Source of the DNA: Bog-473 sp036268485
GTDB taxonomy: Bacteria > Actinomycetota > Acidimicrobiia > Acidimicrobiales > RAAP-2
Assembly: GCA_036268485.1 (NCBI GenBank)
Contig: DATAUC010000103.1
Coordinates: 1-64,000 of the forward strand
Direction: 5' to 3'
Length of the DNA: 64,000 nucleotides
Below, piece after piece: positions 55,266 through 63,787 of this stretch. The number at the start of each line of letters is the position of its first letter. The stretch's first letter is position 1. The notes under the pieces were generated by a model. The model was not told the origin of the DNA and searched no databases. It worked only from the letters and a program-made list of their open reading frames with translations. The translations under genes and the position numbers were made by a program.

Positions 55266-55532
55266 ATGAGCGGGTGCACCCACCTGGAACAGATGGTCGA
55301 CATTGAGCCGCAGACACCCACCGGCTGCACGGCGTGCCTGCTGTTGGGGGACGGCTGGGTCCACCTGCGGCTCTGCCTGAGTTGTGGCTTCGTCGGCTGC
55401 TGCGACTCCTCGCCCAACGCACATGCCACCGAGCACTTTGCCGAGGACGGGCATCCGCTGATGCAGTCCTTCCAACCCGGAGAGGATTGGATCTGGTGTT
55501 ATGTGGACGAGGTCATGATGGAACCCGCGTAA
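55266..55532 (+). CDS. UBP-type zinc finger protein
   Basis: An 88-residue protein made almost entirely of a zf-UBP domain. Zinc-ligand candidates are Cys4/His6, CTAC (21-24), LCLSCGFVGCC (37-46) and His residues in NAHATEHFAEDGH. The fold binds ubiquitin C-termini in eukaryotes; in bacteria its role is unknown. It starts 10 nt after the mycofactocin-coupled SDR and so appears to be last in the mftABCE operon. It has an AAAGG leader. Confidence 0.82.
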   Translation: MSGCTHLEQMVDIEPQTPTGCTACLLLGDGWVHLRLCLSCGFVGCCDSSPNAHATEHFAEDGHPLMQSFQPGEDWIWCYVDEVMMEPA

Positions 55533-55533
55533 C

Positions 55534-56814
55534 TCAGGTGCTGGCGCCGTAGGTCGTCGACCGGTCAGCCGCCCGACTGTGACCCACCTCCGCCACTGCT
55601 CGCCGCAGATCCTCAACCAGGAACGGGACGGTGGCCGCGCTGCCGGCGTGCACGGTGGCGTGCAGTGAGTCGGGCCGGGTCTGCTTGTCGAGGTACCAAC
55701 CCTCGGCGTGCAGCACGTCGCTGACGGCAAAGATGTCCAACTTCTCAGGATCAATGGCTCCAAAGGCCATGACGGTCAGTTGGGGATCTCCGCGCACGGC
55801 CAAGCCATCGATGGACTCGATGCCCTGACGCAGGGTTGTGGCGGCGTCGTGCGCCGTGGTCGTCAGATCCAGATAGCCATCGATCCCGAGATGCATGAGT
55901 GCGGCCCAGGCGGCGGCAATGGGACCCGCCGGTCGGGTGCCCGCCATGGCGGTCGAGGCGTAGAAGCCACCGAGCCAGTCGTTGGTGATGAAGAGCTGAT
56001 GGCGGGCTAGCTCGTGCGTGCGGTACAGGATGACCGAGACGCCCTTGGAGGCGTAGCCGTACTTGTGCACGTCAGCCGACATAGAGGTGACGCCGGGCAC
56101 CCGGAAATCGAAGGGCTCGCTGAATCGACCGAGTTGGGTCATGAAGGGCAGCAGGTACCCGCCCATGCAGGCATCGACGTGACAGAGGATGCCGCGGTCG
56201 AGGGCCAGGGCGGCAATATCGGCGATGGGATCGACCACGCCCTGGGGGTACGTGGGGGCCGAGCCGACCACCAAGATGGTGTCGTCGGAGCAGGCATCCG
56301 CCATGGCGTTGACGTCGGCCCGGAAGTCGGCGCCCACCGGGACGCGGATCAACTCCACGTCGAAGTAGTCGGCCGCCTTGGTGAAGGCGGCGTGCGCGCT
56401 CTCGGCGGCCACGACCTGAGGCCGTTGGATGCCTCTGTCCTTGCGAGCCACATCACGGGCCGTCTTGACCGCCTGCAGGAGGCTCTCCGTACCGCCCGAA
56501 GTGAGATACCCCTCGACGGCACCACCGCTGGCCGGGTCGTCGGCGCCCAGCAGCGTGGCCGTATTGCAGACGATGTCGTGCTGCATGGTGCCGATGCTGG
56601 GGAAGGCCAGAACGTTGAGCCCGTTCTCGGCGCTGTAGAGCGAGAGTGCATCCTGCAGAAGTTCGTGGAGCTCATCACCGGCCGAGTACACCAGGCTGAA
56701 GACCCGTCCGCCACGCCAATCCTGATCAGCATGCTTCATGCCCATCAGCTTCTGCATGACCTCCTGGCGGGCCAGGCCGTGCTGGGGTAGCGGCGTGTGC
56801 GGGAACGTGTCCAT
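55534..56814 (-). CDS. PLP-dependent lyase/decarboxylase, sphingosine-1-phosphate-lyase-like
   Basis: A 426-residue fold-type I PLP enzyme. LTSGGTESLLQAVKTARD, HVDACMGGYLLPF and MSADVHKYGYASKGVSV (PLP Lys) are typical of the S1P-lyase/aromatic decarboxylase group. Bacterial relatives act on sphingoid-base phosphates or on amino acids; the substrate is not certain. It lies 9 nt after the TauD-type dioxygenase gene and is likely translated from the same mRNA. Confidence 0.85.
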   Translation of the reverse strand: MDTFPHTPLPQHGLARQEVMQKLMGMKHADQDWRGGRVFSLVYSAGDELHELLQDALSLYSAENGLNVLAFPSIGTMQHDIVCNTATLLGADDPASGGAVEGYLTSGGTESLLQAVKTARDVARKDRGIQRPQVVAAESAHAAFTKAADYFDVELIRVPVGADFRADVNAMADACSDDTILVVGSAPTYPQGVVDPIADIAALALDRGILCHVDACMGGYLLPFMTQLGRFSEPFDFRVPGVTSMSADVHKYGYASKGVSVILYRTHELARHQLFITNDWLGGFYASTAMAGTRPAGPIAAAWAALMHLGIDGYLDLTTTAHDAATTLRQGIESIDGLAVRGDPQLTVMAFGAIDPEKLDIFAVSDVLHAEGWYLDKQTRPDSLHATVHAGSAATVPFLVEDLRRAVAEVGHSRAADRSTTYGAST

Positions 56815-56823
56815 ATGGTGGGT

Positions 56824-57753
56824 CTAGCCCTCGTCGGTCAGGTTGTACAGCGTGGAATCGCCCTGCAGGGCAACGCTGGGCCGCCCGTCGAGACCGGCGA
56901 TGGGTGTGCCTGCCGTGGTGACCCGCTGCATCCGCCGGTGCTCGTCGCCGTAGTCGTAAATGGCGTAGTGCTGCGTCGACCGGTTGTCCCAAATCGCCAC
57001 ATCACCCGCCCGCCAGTGCCAGCGCACCACGTTCTCGGGTCGGGTCACGTAAGACTGGAAGATGCGGATGAGGTCGACCGACTCGGCTGAGCTGTGTCCG
57101 ACCAGCCGGTGGGCGAAGCCGCCCAACAGCAGGGCCGGTTCGCTCGTCTCGGGATGGATGCGCACGACGGGGTGTTCGGTCTCGAAGACCTCGGAGGCGA
57201 AGGCGGCCAGGTTGGCCAGGCGGACGTCACCGATTTTGGCCCGCAGGGCCACCACGTCGGGGCGGGCGTAATCGTGGCCGTTGGAGTGCACCGCCCGCAA
57301 CTGGTCGGCCAGCTGGCGCAGGTCATCCGGCAGGTCGGCGTAGCCGCTCACCGTGTTGGCCCACAGCGTGTCGCCCCCGACCTCGGGGATGACCATGGCC
57401 CGGAGGATGGAGTACATGGGCGGCCGGTCGACGAACGTGACGTCGGTATGCCAGTGGTTGGCCGCGCCTCCGGCCAATGAGTCGAGGTCGAGGATCAGCT
57501 CCTGGCCATCGACGATGGGCAACGTGGGGTGACCCTGGGTGAGGGGGCCGAGACGGCGGGCAAAATCGATCTGCTCGCGGGCGCTCAAGTCCTGGTCTCG
57601 GATGAAAACCACCCGGTGGGCCAGCAGGGCGGACCGCACCTCGGCGATCTGCTCATCGCTGGCCTCGCGTAGCTGCACACCGGAAAGTTCGGCTCCGATG
57701 CGAACGGTCAGACGCCGGACGGCGAGCGCCGTCATTCGGGTGTCGATTGCCAT
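56824..57753 (-). CDS. TauD/TfdA-family 2-oxoglutarate dioxygenase
   Basis: A 309-residue Fe(II)/2-oxoglutarate oxygenase. Iron ligands: ANHWHTDVTF (H-x-D) and the distal His in STQHYAIYDYGDEHRRMQRVT, whose Arg binds the oxoglutarate. LLAHRVVFIRDQDLS at the N-terminus is typical. Known members act on taurine, 2,4-D or alkyl sulfates; the substrate is open. GGGAGG lies 6 nt before the ATG. Co-transcribed with the PLP enzyme. Confidence 0.85.
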   Translation of the reverse strand: MAIDTRMTALAVRRLTVRIGAELSGVQLREASDEQIAEVRSALLAHRVVFIRDQDLSAREQIDFARRLGPLTQGHPTLPIVDGQELILDLDSLAGGAANHWHTDVTFVDRPPMYSILRAMVIPEVGGDTLWANTVSGYADLPDDLRQLADQLRAVHSNGHDYARPDVVALRAKIGDVRLANLAAFASEVFETEHPVVRIHPETSEPALLLGGFAHRLVGHSSAESVDLIRIFQSYVTRPENVVRWHWRAGDVAIWDNRSTQHYAIYDYGDEHRRMQRVTTAGTPIAGLDGRPSVALQGDSTLYNLTDEG

Positions 57754-57800
57754 CTCAGCCTCCCTGCCGATCCATTCCCCATCAATTCGGTCAGATTTAG

Positions 57801-57845
57801 ATACTACGAGCAGCCAAGCTGGACGCGCCGCGGCCCGGGTAGTTT
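57801..57845. promoter_or_regulatory. Divergent -10 elements for tauD-like and LLM genes
   Basis: Minus-strand TAGTAT (57801-57806) and plus-strand TAGTTT (57840-57845) lie back to back. Both genes keep a short leader with a Shine-Dalgarno, unlike the leaderless starts elsewhere. Confidence 0.4.
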
Positions 57846-57869
57846 CAGTGTCTGGCCGAGGGGGACCCC

Positions 57870-58721
57870 ATGCATTTCGCCGTGACCTTTGGACGAATGC
57901 GCCCGGACCAGTGGGTTGAGGCGGCCTGCGTGGCCGAAAGCCTGGGCTTTGAATCGATCTGGTTGCCTGAGCACCTGGTCTTCCCGGTGAAGATGGCCGG
58001 CTCGCCCCATGCCGGCGAGGAGCACCCGCCGATCCCGCCGGCCACACCGCTGTTCGACGTGGGTTCCCTCCTGTCCTTCGTGGCGGCCCGGACGACGACG
58101 ATCAGGCTCGGTACCTACGTGTACCTCCTAGGCCTGCGCCACCCGTTCATTTCGGCCCGGACCTTCGCCACCATCGACTGGGTTTCGGGCGGGCGGGCCA
58201 TCATCGGCGCCGGGGCGGGCTGGTTGCTCGAAGAATGGGAAGCGGCGGGCATCGACCCCGCCACCCGGGGTGGCCGGCTGAACGAGGCGATTGACGTGTG
58301 CCGGCGCCTGTGGACCGAACCGACCGTGGCCAACGACGGGAAATTCTTCCCCTTCCCCGAGGTGGCCTTCGAGCCCAAGCCGATACAGCAACCCATACCG
58401 ATACTCGTCGGTGGCGAGTCGGCTCCCGCTTTGCGCCGGGCCGGCCAGCGAGGGGACGGGTGGATCGGCATGTCCCAGACACCGGAGTCGGTGATCCCTC
58501 TCATCGAGATACTGCGCGCCCATCGGGAGGATGCCGGTCGGTTGGACCGGCCCTTCGATGTCACGGTGGCTGGCGCGTGTGAGACCGAGGACGACGCCGC
58601 CCGCTGGGAAGCGGCCGGCGTGCACCGGCTCATCGTCACACCCTGGCAACGATCAAGAGATGCCTTGGCGGCGATGGAGACCTTCGCCGGTCGCTTCCTG
58701 AAGGAGGGTCCGGCCCTCTAG
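57870..58721 (+). CDS. LLM-class oxidoreductase, probably F420-dependent
   Basis: A 283-residue luciferase-fold enzyme. ESLGFESIWLPEHLVFP, the ARTTTIRLGTYVYLLGLRHPF barrel segment, WVSGGRAIIGAGAGWL and PILVGGESAPALRRA are typical of F420-dependent actinobacterial enzymes. A GAGGGGGA tract precedes the ATG. Its stop and that of the facing aldehyde dehydrogenase gene share the palindrome CTAG. Confidence 0.85.
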   Translation: MHFAVTFGRMRPDQWVEAACVAESLGFESIWLPEHLVFPVKMAGSPHAGEEHPPIPPATPLFDVGSLLSFVAARTTTIRLGTYVYLLGLRHPFISARTFATIDWVSGGRAIIGAGAGWLLEEWEAAGIDPATRGGRLNEAIDVCRRLWTEPTVANDGKFFPFPEVAFEPKPIQQPIPILVGGESAPALRRAGQRGDGWIGMSQTPESVIPLIEILRAHREDAGRLDRPFDVTVAGACETEDDAARWEAAGVHRLIVTPWQRSRDALAAMETFAGRFLKEGPAL

Positions 58722-60187
58722 GAGGTCCAGATGATGGCTTGCGGCTCGGAGTAGGCCAGCAGCCCGAAGTCGCCGCCATCGCGACCGACGCCGCTCATCT
58801 TGAAGCCGCCGAAGGGAGCATCGTGATTGCGCTGGGCCGTGTTGATGCCGATGTGACCGGCCTGGAGTTGCTTGGCCACCCGCAGGGCGCGGGCCCCGTC
58901 CTTGGAGAACACGTAGTCATACAGACCGAACTCGGTGTCGTTGGCGATGGCGATGCCTTCGTCGTCGTCGTCAAAGGGGATCAGGGTGATGACCGGTCCG
59001 AAGATTTCCTCTCGCGCCACCCGCATGGTGTTGTCGCCCGTGATCAGCGTCGGGGCCACGTAGAAGCCCTTGTCGAGACCTTCCGGCCGTTGCCCGCCGA
59101 TGACCACCTCACCGCCGTCTTCTGCGGCGGTGGCGATGTGCGCTTCAATGCGGTCCCGCTGGGCCGCCGAAATGACCGGACCGATGATGGTGGCCGTGTC
59201 GGTGGGGTCACCGACCTTGAGATAACCGGCCATCTGGACCAGGCCGTCGCGCACCTGGTCGAAGACGCTGCGGTGCACCACGGCCCGCGTTGGTGCTGTG
59301 CAGATCTGGCCCGAGTGGAACGACCAGGTCGAGCCGATGCAGCCGATGGCCGCCTTTATGTCGGCATCGTCGAAGACGACACAGGCTCCCTTGCCGCCGA
59401 GTTCGAGGAGCAGGCGCTTCATGGTGCGTGATGCCTTCTCCGCAATGGTGATGCCGACCTGAGTGGATCCGGTGAAGCTGACACAGTCGATGTGGTCAGA
59501 GTCGACCAGGGCGGCCGACGAGGTCGGACCGTTTCCATTGACCAGGTTGATGACCCCGGGGGGAAATCCAACCTCGTGCAGAATGCGGACGAGTTCGACC
59601 ACGGCCAGCGGGTCCTGGGGGGCCGGCTTGACCACCACGGTGTTGCCGGCGGCCAGCGCGGGGGCCACCTTGCCGGCCATGTTCACCATGGGGAAGTTGT
59701 ACGAGGTGATGCAGGCCACCGTGCCCACCGGCTGGCGGTTGATCATGCCGCCGATGATCCCGCCGGGGGCCAGCGGTGTGGCTTGGGCCGACTGGGGCAG
59801 CAAAGGGGTCTGGAGTACCGACCGGGGATCGCGGGCGTAGCGCTCGAAGCGGTCGGCGGCGACGGGGACCTGCATGCGTGAGCCGACCGTCGCCGTGGCG
59901 CCGGTCTCGGCAATGACCAGTGGCAGGAGGTCGGCCGACTTGGCCCGGATGGCCGCGGCCGCCTCGCGCATCAGTGCGCCGCGATCCTCAGCCGACCAGG
60001 CGGCCCAGGCTGGCTGCGCCTCCTTGGCCGCTTCGGCCGCCGCCAGGGCGTCGCTGGCGCTGGCATTGGGCGCCTGCCCCACGACTTCCTCGGTGGCCGG
60101 GTTGATGATGTCGTAGGTGCCATCGGAGGCCTCGACCCACTTCCCGCCAATGAGGAGCTGGTGTTCGTTGCGGCTGGATTGCGACAT
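58718..60187 (-). CDS. Aldehyde dehydrogenase family protein
   Basis: A 489-residue NAD(P)-dependent aldehyde dehydrogenase. The general base is in LLELGGKGA, the nucleophile in FHSGQICTAPTR, and the C-terminal EEIFGPVITLIPF is intact. The catalytic pair is complete, so the enzyme should be active. It has an AGGGGG leader. It may oxidise aldehydes produced by the dehydrogenases of the region; the exact substrate is unknown. Confidence 0.92.
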   Translation of the reverse strand: MSQSSRNEHQLLIGGKWVEASDGTYDIINPATEEVVGQAPNASASDALAAAEAAKEAQPAWAAWSAEDRGALMREAAAAIRAKSADLLPLVIAETGATATVGSRMQVPVAADRFERYARDPRSVLQTPLLPQSAQATPLAPGGIIGGMINRQPVGTVACITSYNFPMVNMAGKVAPALAAGNTVVVKPAPQDPLAVVELVRILHEVGFPPGVINLVNGNGPTSSAALVDSDHIDCVSFTGSTQVGITIAEKASRTMKRLLLELGGKGACVVFDDADIKAAIGCIGSTWSFHSGQICTAPTRAVVHRSVFDQVRDGLVQMAGYLKVGDPTDTATIIGPVISAAQRDRIEAHIATAAEDGGEVVIGGQRPEGLDKGFYVAPTLITGDNTMRVAREEIFGPVITLIPFDDDDEGIAIANDTEFGLYDYVFSKDGARALRVAKQLQAGHIGINTAQRNHDAPFGGFKMSGVGRDGGDFGLLAYSEPQAIIWTS

Positions 60188-60336
60188 GCGAGTCCCCCTG
60201 TTGGGCCGTGCGGAGTATCTGACGGTGCGTCACATCTTGATCGGCGGGAGGCGTCAGCGCCAAAGGCGCAGCTGGGGGCTATCGGGTCGGGCGGCTGCGG
60301 CTGGTTTCGCACCGGCCCGCGCTTGGGGCGAGACTG

Positions 60337-60825
60337 ATGCTCATGACCACCGAGACCACGCCGGCGGGGACCGAAGGGTTCCTCGTCCCCCTGGGCGATG
60401 AGGAGTCGGACGGCTTCTGGGAAGGCACCGCGGTCGGTGAGTTGCGGGTGCAGGCCTGCGCCGAGTGTGGCGCCTTCCGCTTCCCGCCCCGGGTCATGTG
60501 CCCGCACTGCCAGTCGACCGAGCGCGTCTGGCGAGCCGTGTCGGGCCGGGGCTCCATCTGGTCCTATGTCGTTGCGCATCCGCCGTTGCTCCCGGCGTAC
60601 GCGCCTTTCGCCCCTTTTCCGGTCATCACCGTGACGCTGGAGGAGGATCCGGCTCTGCGCATGGTGGGCAATCTGGTGTCGGGGCCGGACGGCGCCATCA
60701 ACGAGATCGATCCGGCCACCATCATCATCGGAGAACCGGTCCAGGTCGTCTTCAGCCGCCGGGTACGCGCTGGCGACTCGGACATGTTTTTGCCGGCCTG
60801 GGTGCGACCGCCGGCGACCGCCTAG
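60337..60825 (+). CDS. Zn-ribbon/OB-fold protein (DUF35 type)
   Basis: A 162-residue protein with a zinc ribbon (CAECGAFRFPPRVMCPHC, about residues 41-58) and a C-terminal OB fold (SIWSYVVAHPPLLPAYAPFAPFPVITVTLE). DUF35 proteins bind acyl-CoA and usually pair with a thiolase, as in sterol or lipid breakdown; no thiolase is adjacent here. ATG 60337 or ATG 60343 could be the start. Confidence 0.85.
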   Translation: MLMTTETTPAGTEGFLVPLGDEESDGFWEGTAVGELRVQACAECGAFRFPPRVMCPHCQSTERVWRAVSGRGSIWSYVVAHPPLLPAYAPFAPFPVITVTLEEDPALRMVGNLVSGPDGAINEIDPATIIIGEPVQVVFSRRVRAGDSDMFLPAWVRPPATA

Positions 60826-60881
60826 CAACCCGGGCGCAACCCCGTTCGCAAGTTTGCCGGTGGTGCGACGGTTCCCATTGC

Positions 60882-62735
60882 ATGAGGGATGAACGGAGAT
60901 TCACCGCAGGTACCGCCGCCAATCAGGAAGCTCCTTGTGCTGAGCCCAACCTGAGCTATCCACCAGTTGCCGCTCACGCCATGGACGGCGTGGTCGGCGA
61001 CACCATCCTGGGGAGTGCCGATGTGTCGCGCGCCCAGGAGCGGCGTCGCCATGCGCGACTGCGCCGGCTGGTGGCCCTGGGGGCCCTGGCTGTCGGGTGG
61101 ATCGTTACCCGGCACTTGGCCGGTCGTGGCATTTTCCCGACCGTGCATCCGCCCCACTGGCTGTTGCCATTGTTGCCGGTCATGCTCATCGTGCTCTTGC
61201 TGGGAGCGGTCATGGTGGCGCCGCTGATCGGCGCCGGCCGGTCGCCCCACATGTTGATCCGGCCGGGCGAGACGACGGTCGGTCTCAACGATGTAGTGGG
61301 CATCGACGGGATCAAGGCCGAAGTGGTGCGCTCGGTGAACCTGTTCCTGGCTCATCAGACCTTCCGCGACTCCATGGGTGGATCGGCCCGGCGCGGCGTC
61401 CTGTTCGAGGGTCCGCCGGGCACCGGGAAGACCTTCGTGGCGAAGGCCATGGCCAAGGAAGCGCAGGTTCCCTTCCTATTCGTGTCTGCTTCGGCCTTCC
61501 AGTCGATGTACTTCGGACAAACCAACCGCAAGATCCGCTCCTTCTTCAAACAACTGCGTAAGTACGCCCGGGCCGAGGGCGGCGCCATCGGATTCATTGA
61601 GGAGATCGATGCCATCGGCGCGTCACGGCGGGGCATGGGCAGCGGTGGAGGCAGCGAGGGCGTGACCGGCGTGGTCAACGAGCTCCTGGTGCAGCTGCAG
61701 TCCTTCGATACGCCGACCAGAGGCCAGCGGATGCGCAACGCGTGGATTGACGTGGTCAACCGCTACCTGCCCGACGGCGCCAAGGTGCGCAAGCCGGCCG
61801 TCGTGCCGGCCAACGTGCTCGTCATCGGTGCTACCAACCGCAAGGATGACCTCGACGCTGCGCTTATTCGTCCCGGTCGTTTCGACCGGTCCATCTACTT
61901 CGGGCTGCCCGGCCGGCAGGCCCGGGGCGAGATCATCGCCTACTACTTGGGCCGCAAGTCGCACGAGGTCGACCTCGATGCACATGACGCCGTCGACGCC
62001 GTCGCCGGCATGACCTTCGGCTACTCGCCGGCGGCATTGGAGCGCCTCATGGACGAAGCCTTGGTGGTGGCGCTCACCCACGGACGTTCGGCCATGACAA
62101 TGGCCGACGTGGCTGAAGCAAAGATGCTGGTCGAGTTGGGCGTGTCCGACGAGACCGTCTACACCCCCGACGAGCGCATCCGGGTGGCTACGCACGAAGC
62201 GGGCCACGCCACCGTGGCGTACTTCGTCGGCCAGACCCGCCAGTTGGACGTCCTCTCCATCGTGAAGCGTCGCGACTCGTTGGGCCTGTTGCAGCATTCC
62301 GATACGGAAGAACGCTTCACTCAGAGCAGCGAGGAACTGAACGCCTTGCTACAGATCTGCATGGGCGGCATGGTGGCCGAGGAGCACTGGTTCGATGAAC
62401 TGTCGACCGGTCCGGCCGGTGACCTGGCTGCCGCCACGTCCATCGGCGCCCAGATGATCGGCGCCTGCGGCATGGGGAACTCGCTGATCTCGGTGGCCGC
62501 GTCCGGCCCGACCGGCGGAGGCCTGGTTGACAAGGTCTTGGCTGACAAGGACGCCCGGCTAGAACTCGATGCGCTCCTGCAGGCTTCATGCGCCACGGCT
62601 ATGCAGATCGTCACCGACCACAGCGACGTCGTCGAAGCGCTGCGCGATGCGCTGCTTCAGCGCGACGAGCTGGTGGGCGTGGAGATCACCGACGTCATTG
62701 AGAAGCGTCTGCGAGAGTTCACAACGCCACGATGA
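60882..62735 (+). CDS. Divergent FtsH-type AAA metalloprotease
   Basis: A 617-residue membrane AAA protease paralogue. Two transmembrane helices (about 64-80 and 93-116), Walker A GPPGTGKT (177-184), Walker B FIEEID (238-243, where FtsH normally has IDEID), sensor GATNR and arginine region RPGRFDRS, then the M41 zinc site HEAGH (438-442) with a likely third ligand Asp514. A roughly 30-residue insert (about 278-310) lies between Walker B and the sensor strand. It may be a second FtsH with special substrates. The start at 60882 is tentative. Confidence 0.85.
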   Translation: MRDERRFTAGTAANQEAPCAEPNLSYPPVAAHAMDGVVGDTILGSADVSRAQERRRHARLRRLVALGALAVGWIVTRHLAGRGIFPTVHPPHWLLPLLPVMLIVLLLGAVMVAPLIGAGRSPHMLIRPGETTVGLNDVVGIDGIKAEVVRSVNLFLAHQTFRDSMGGSARRGVLFEGPPGTGKTFVAKAMAKEAQVPFLFVSASAFQSMYFGQTNRKIRSFFKQLRKYARAEGGAIGFIEEIDAIGASRRGMGSGGGSEGVTGVVNELLVQLQSFDTPTRGQRMRNAWIDVVNRYLPDGAKVRKPAVVPANVLVIGATNRKDDLDAALIRPGRFDRSIYFGLPGRQARGEIIAYYLGRKSHEVDLDAHDAVDAVAGMTFGYSPAALERLMDEALVVALTHGRSAMTMADVAEAKMLVELGVSDETVYTPDERIRVATHEAGHATVAYFVGQTRQLDVLSIVKRRDSLGLLQHSDTEERFTQSSEELNALLQICMGGMVAEEHWFDELSTGPAGDLAAATSIGAQMIGACGMGNSLISVAASGPTGGGLVDKVLADKDARLELDALLQASCATAMQIVTDHSDVVEALRDALLQRDELVGVEITDVIEKRLREFTTPR

Positions 62736-63723
62736 CCTTGCCGGTATTGCCCCCGGTGAACAGCAGGTTGAGCGCGTCGGGCGCCGCCTCCAGGCCCTGC
62801 ACGATGTGCTCGGCATGGTGCAGCTTCCCCTCGGCCAACCAGGTCAGGAGGGCGGCCTGGGCTTCGGGGAAGCGGGCGGCGTAGTCCAAAATGATGAAGC
62901 CCTCCATGCGGCCACGGCGGCCGATGAGGGCGCGGTAGTTCCCGGGTCCGGCTGGGCGCCCCTCGTCGTTGTAGGTCGAGATGGCGCCACAGAGGACCAC
63001 CCGGCCATGCAGGGCAATCTGACCGAGACAGGTATCGAGGATCTCGCCGCCCACATTGTCGAAATAAAGGTCGATGCCGTTCGGGCTGGCCGCACGCAGG
63101 CGCTGGCCGACGTGCTCGGTCTTGTAGTTGATGGCCTCGTCGAAGCCCAGCTCTTCGACGATCCAGCGACACTTCTCGTCGCTGCCGGCCAGCCCGATCA
63201 CCTTGCCGGCGCCCTTGAGTTTGGCGATCTGGCCCACGGCAGAACCGGTGGCGCCGGCGGCGCCTGAGATGACCACGGTGTCGCCCTCTTTCAAGGCGCC
63301 GACATCGAGGAGACCGAAGTAGGCGGTCATCCCGTTGACCCCAAAGAGGTTGAGGGCCATGGTGGGTTCGACGCCCGGTGGCAGGGTCTGCAGCCCGCCG
63401 GCCGCTCCGGCAATCGTGTAGTCCTGCCAGCCCAGCATGCCGAAGACCAGATCCCCCACGGCGTGGCGCTCGGTGTTGGAGCGGACAATCTCGCCGATAG
63501 CGGCACCACGGATGACCTCGTCGATGCCGATGGGGGGCAGGTAGCCGGGGGCATCGTCCATCCAGGTGCGGATGGTCGGATCGATGGAGAGGTAGCGAAC
63601 CCGGACCAGCGCTTCGTCCGGTCCGGGTTCGGGGATAGGGCTCTCGTCTTGGCGCACCGTCGTGGCATCGACCATGCCGGAGGGTCGTGCGGCGAGGAGC
63701 AACCGGCGGTTCATGTCTGGCAT
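62719..63723 (-). CDS. NADP-dependent MDR oxidoreductase (prostaglandin-reductase-like)
   Basis: A 334-residue zinc-free MDR protein. VRVRYLSIDPTIRTWM, ISGAAGATGSAVGQIAKLKG and NVGGEILD are typical of the leukotriene/curcumin-reductase group that reduces enone double bonds with NADPH. ATG 63723 is preferred over GTG 63729 because a TAGGTT element stands 6 nt before it. Its 3' end overlaps the FtsH-like gene by 17 nt. Confidence 0.87.
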   Translation of the reverse strand: MPDMNRRLLLAARPSGMVDATTVRQDESPIPEPGPDEALVRVRYLSIDPTIRTWMDDAPGYLPPIGIDEVIRGAAIGEIVRSNTERHAVGDLVFGMLGWQDYTIAGAAGGLQTLPPGVEPTMALNLFGVNGMTAYFGLLDVGALKEGDTVVISGAAGATGSAVGQIAKLKGAGKVIGLAGSDEKCRWIVEELGFDEAINYKTEHVGQRLRAASPNGIDLYFDNVGGEILDTCLGQIALHGRVVLCGAISTYNDEGRPAGPGNYRALIGRRGRMEGFIILDYAARFPEAQAALLTWLAEGKLHHAEHIVQGLEAAPDALNLLFTGGNTGKVIVAL

Positions 63724-63729
63724 GACCAC

Positions 63730-63779
63730 AACCTATCGGTGCCCTTTCCCGGGCACCTCGGAGTCGTTCCCGATACGGT
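63730..63779. promoter_or_regulatory. Divergent -10 elements at the right end
   Basis: Minus-strand TAGGTT (63730-63735) ends 6 nt before the MDR gene ATG. Plus-strand TACGGT (63774-63779) ends 8 nt before the ATG at 63788. Neither start has a Shine-Dalgarno. Confidence 0.45.
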
Positions 63780-63787
63780 CTCGCCCC

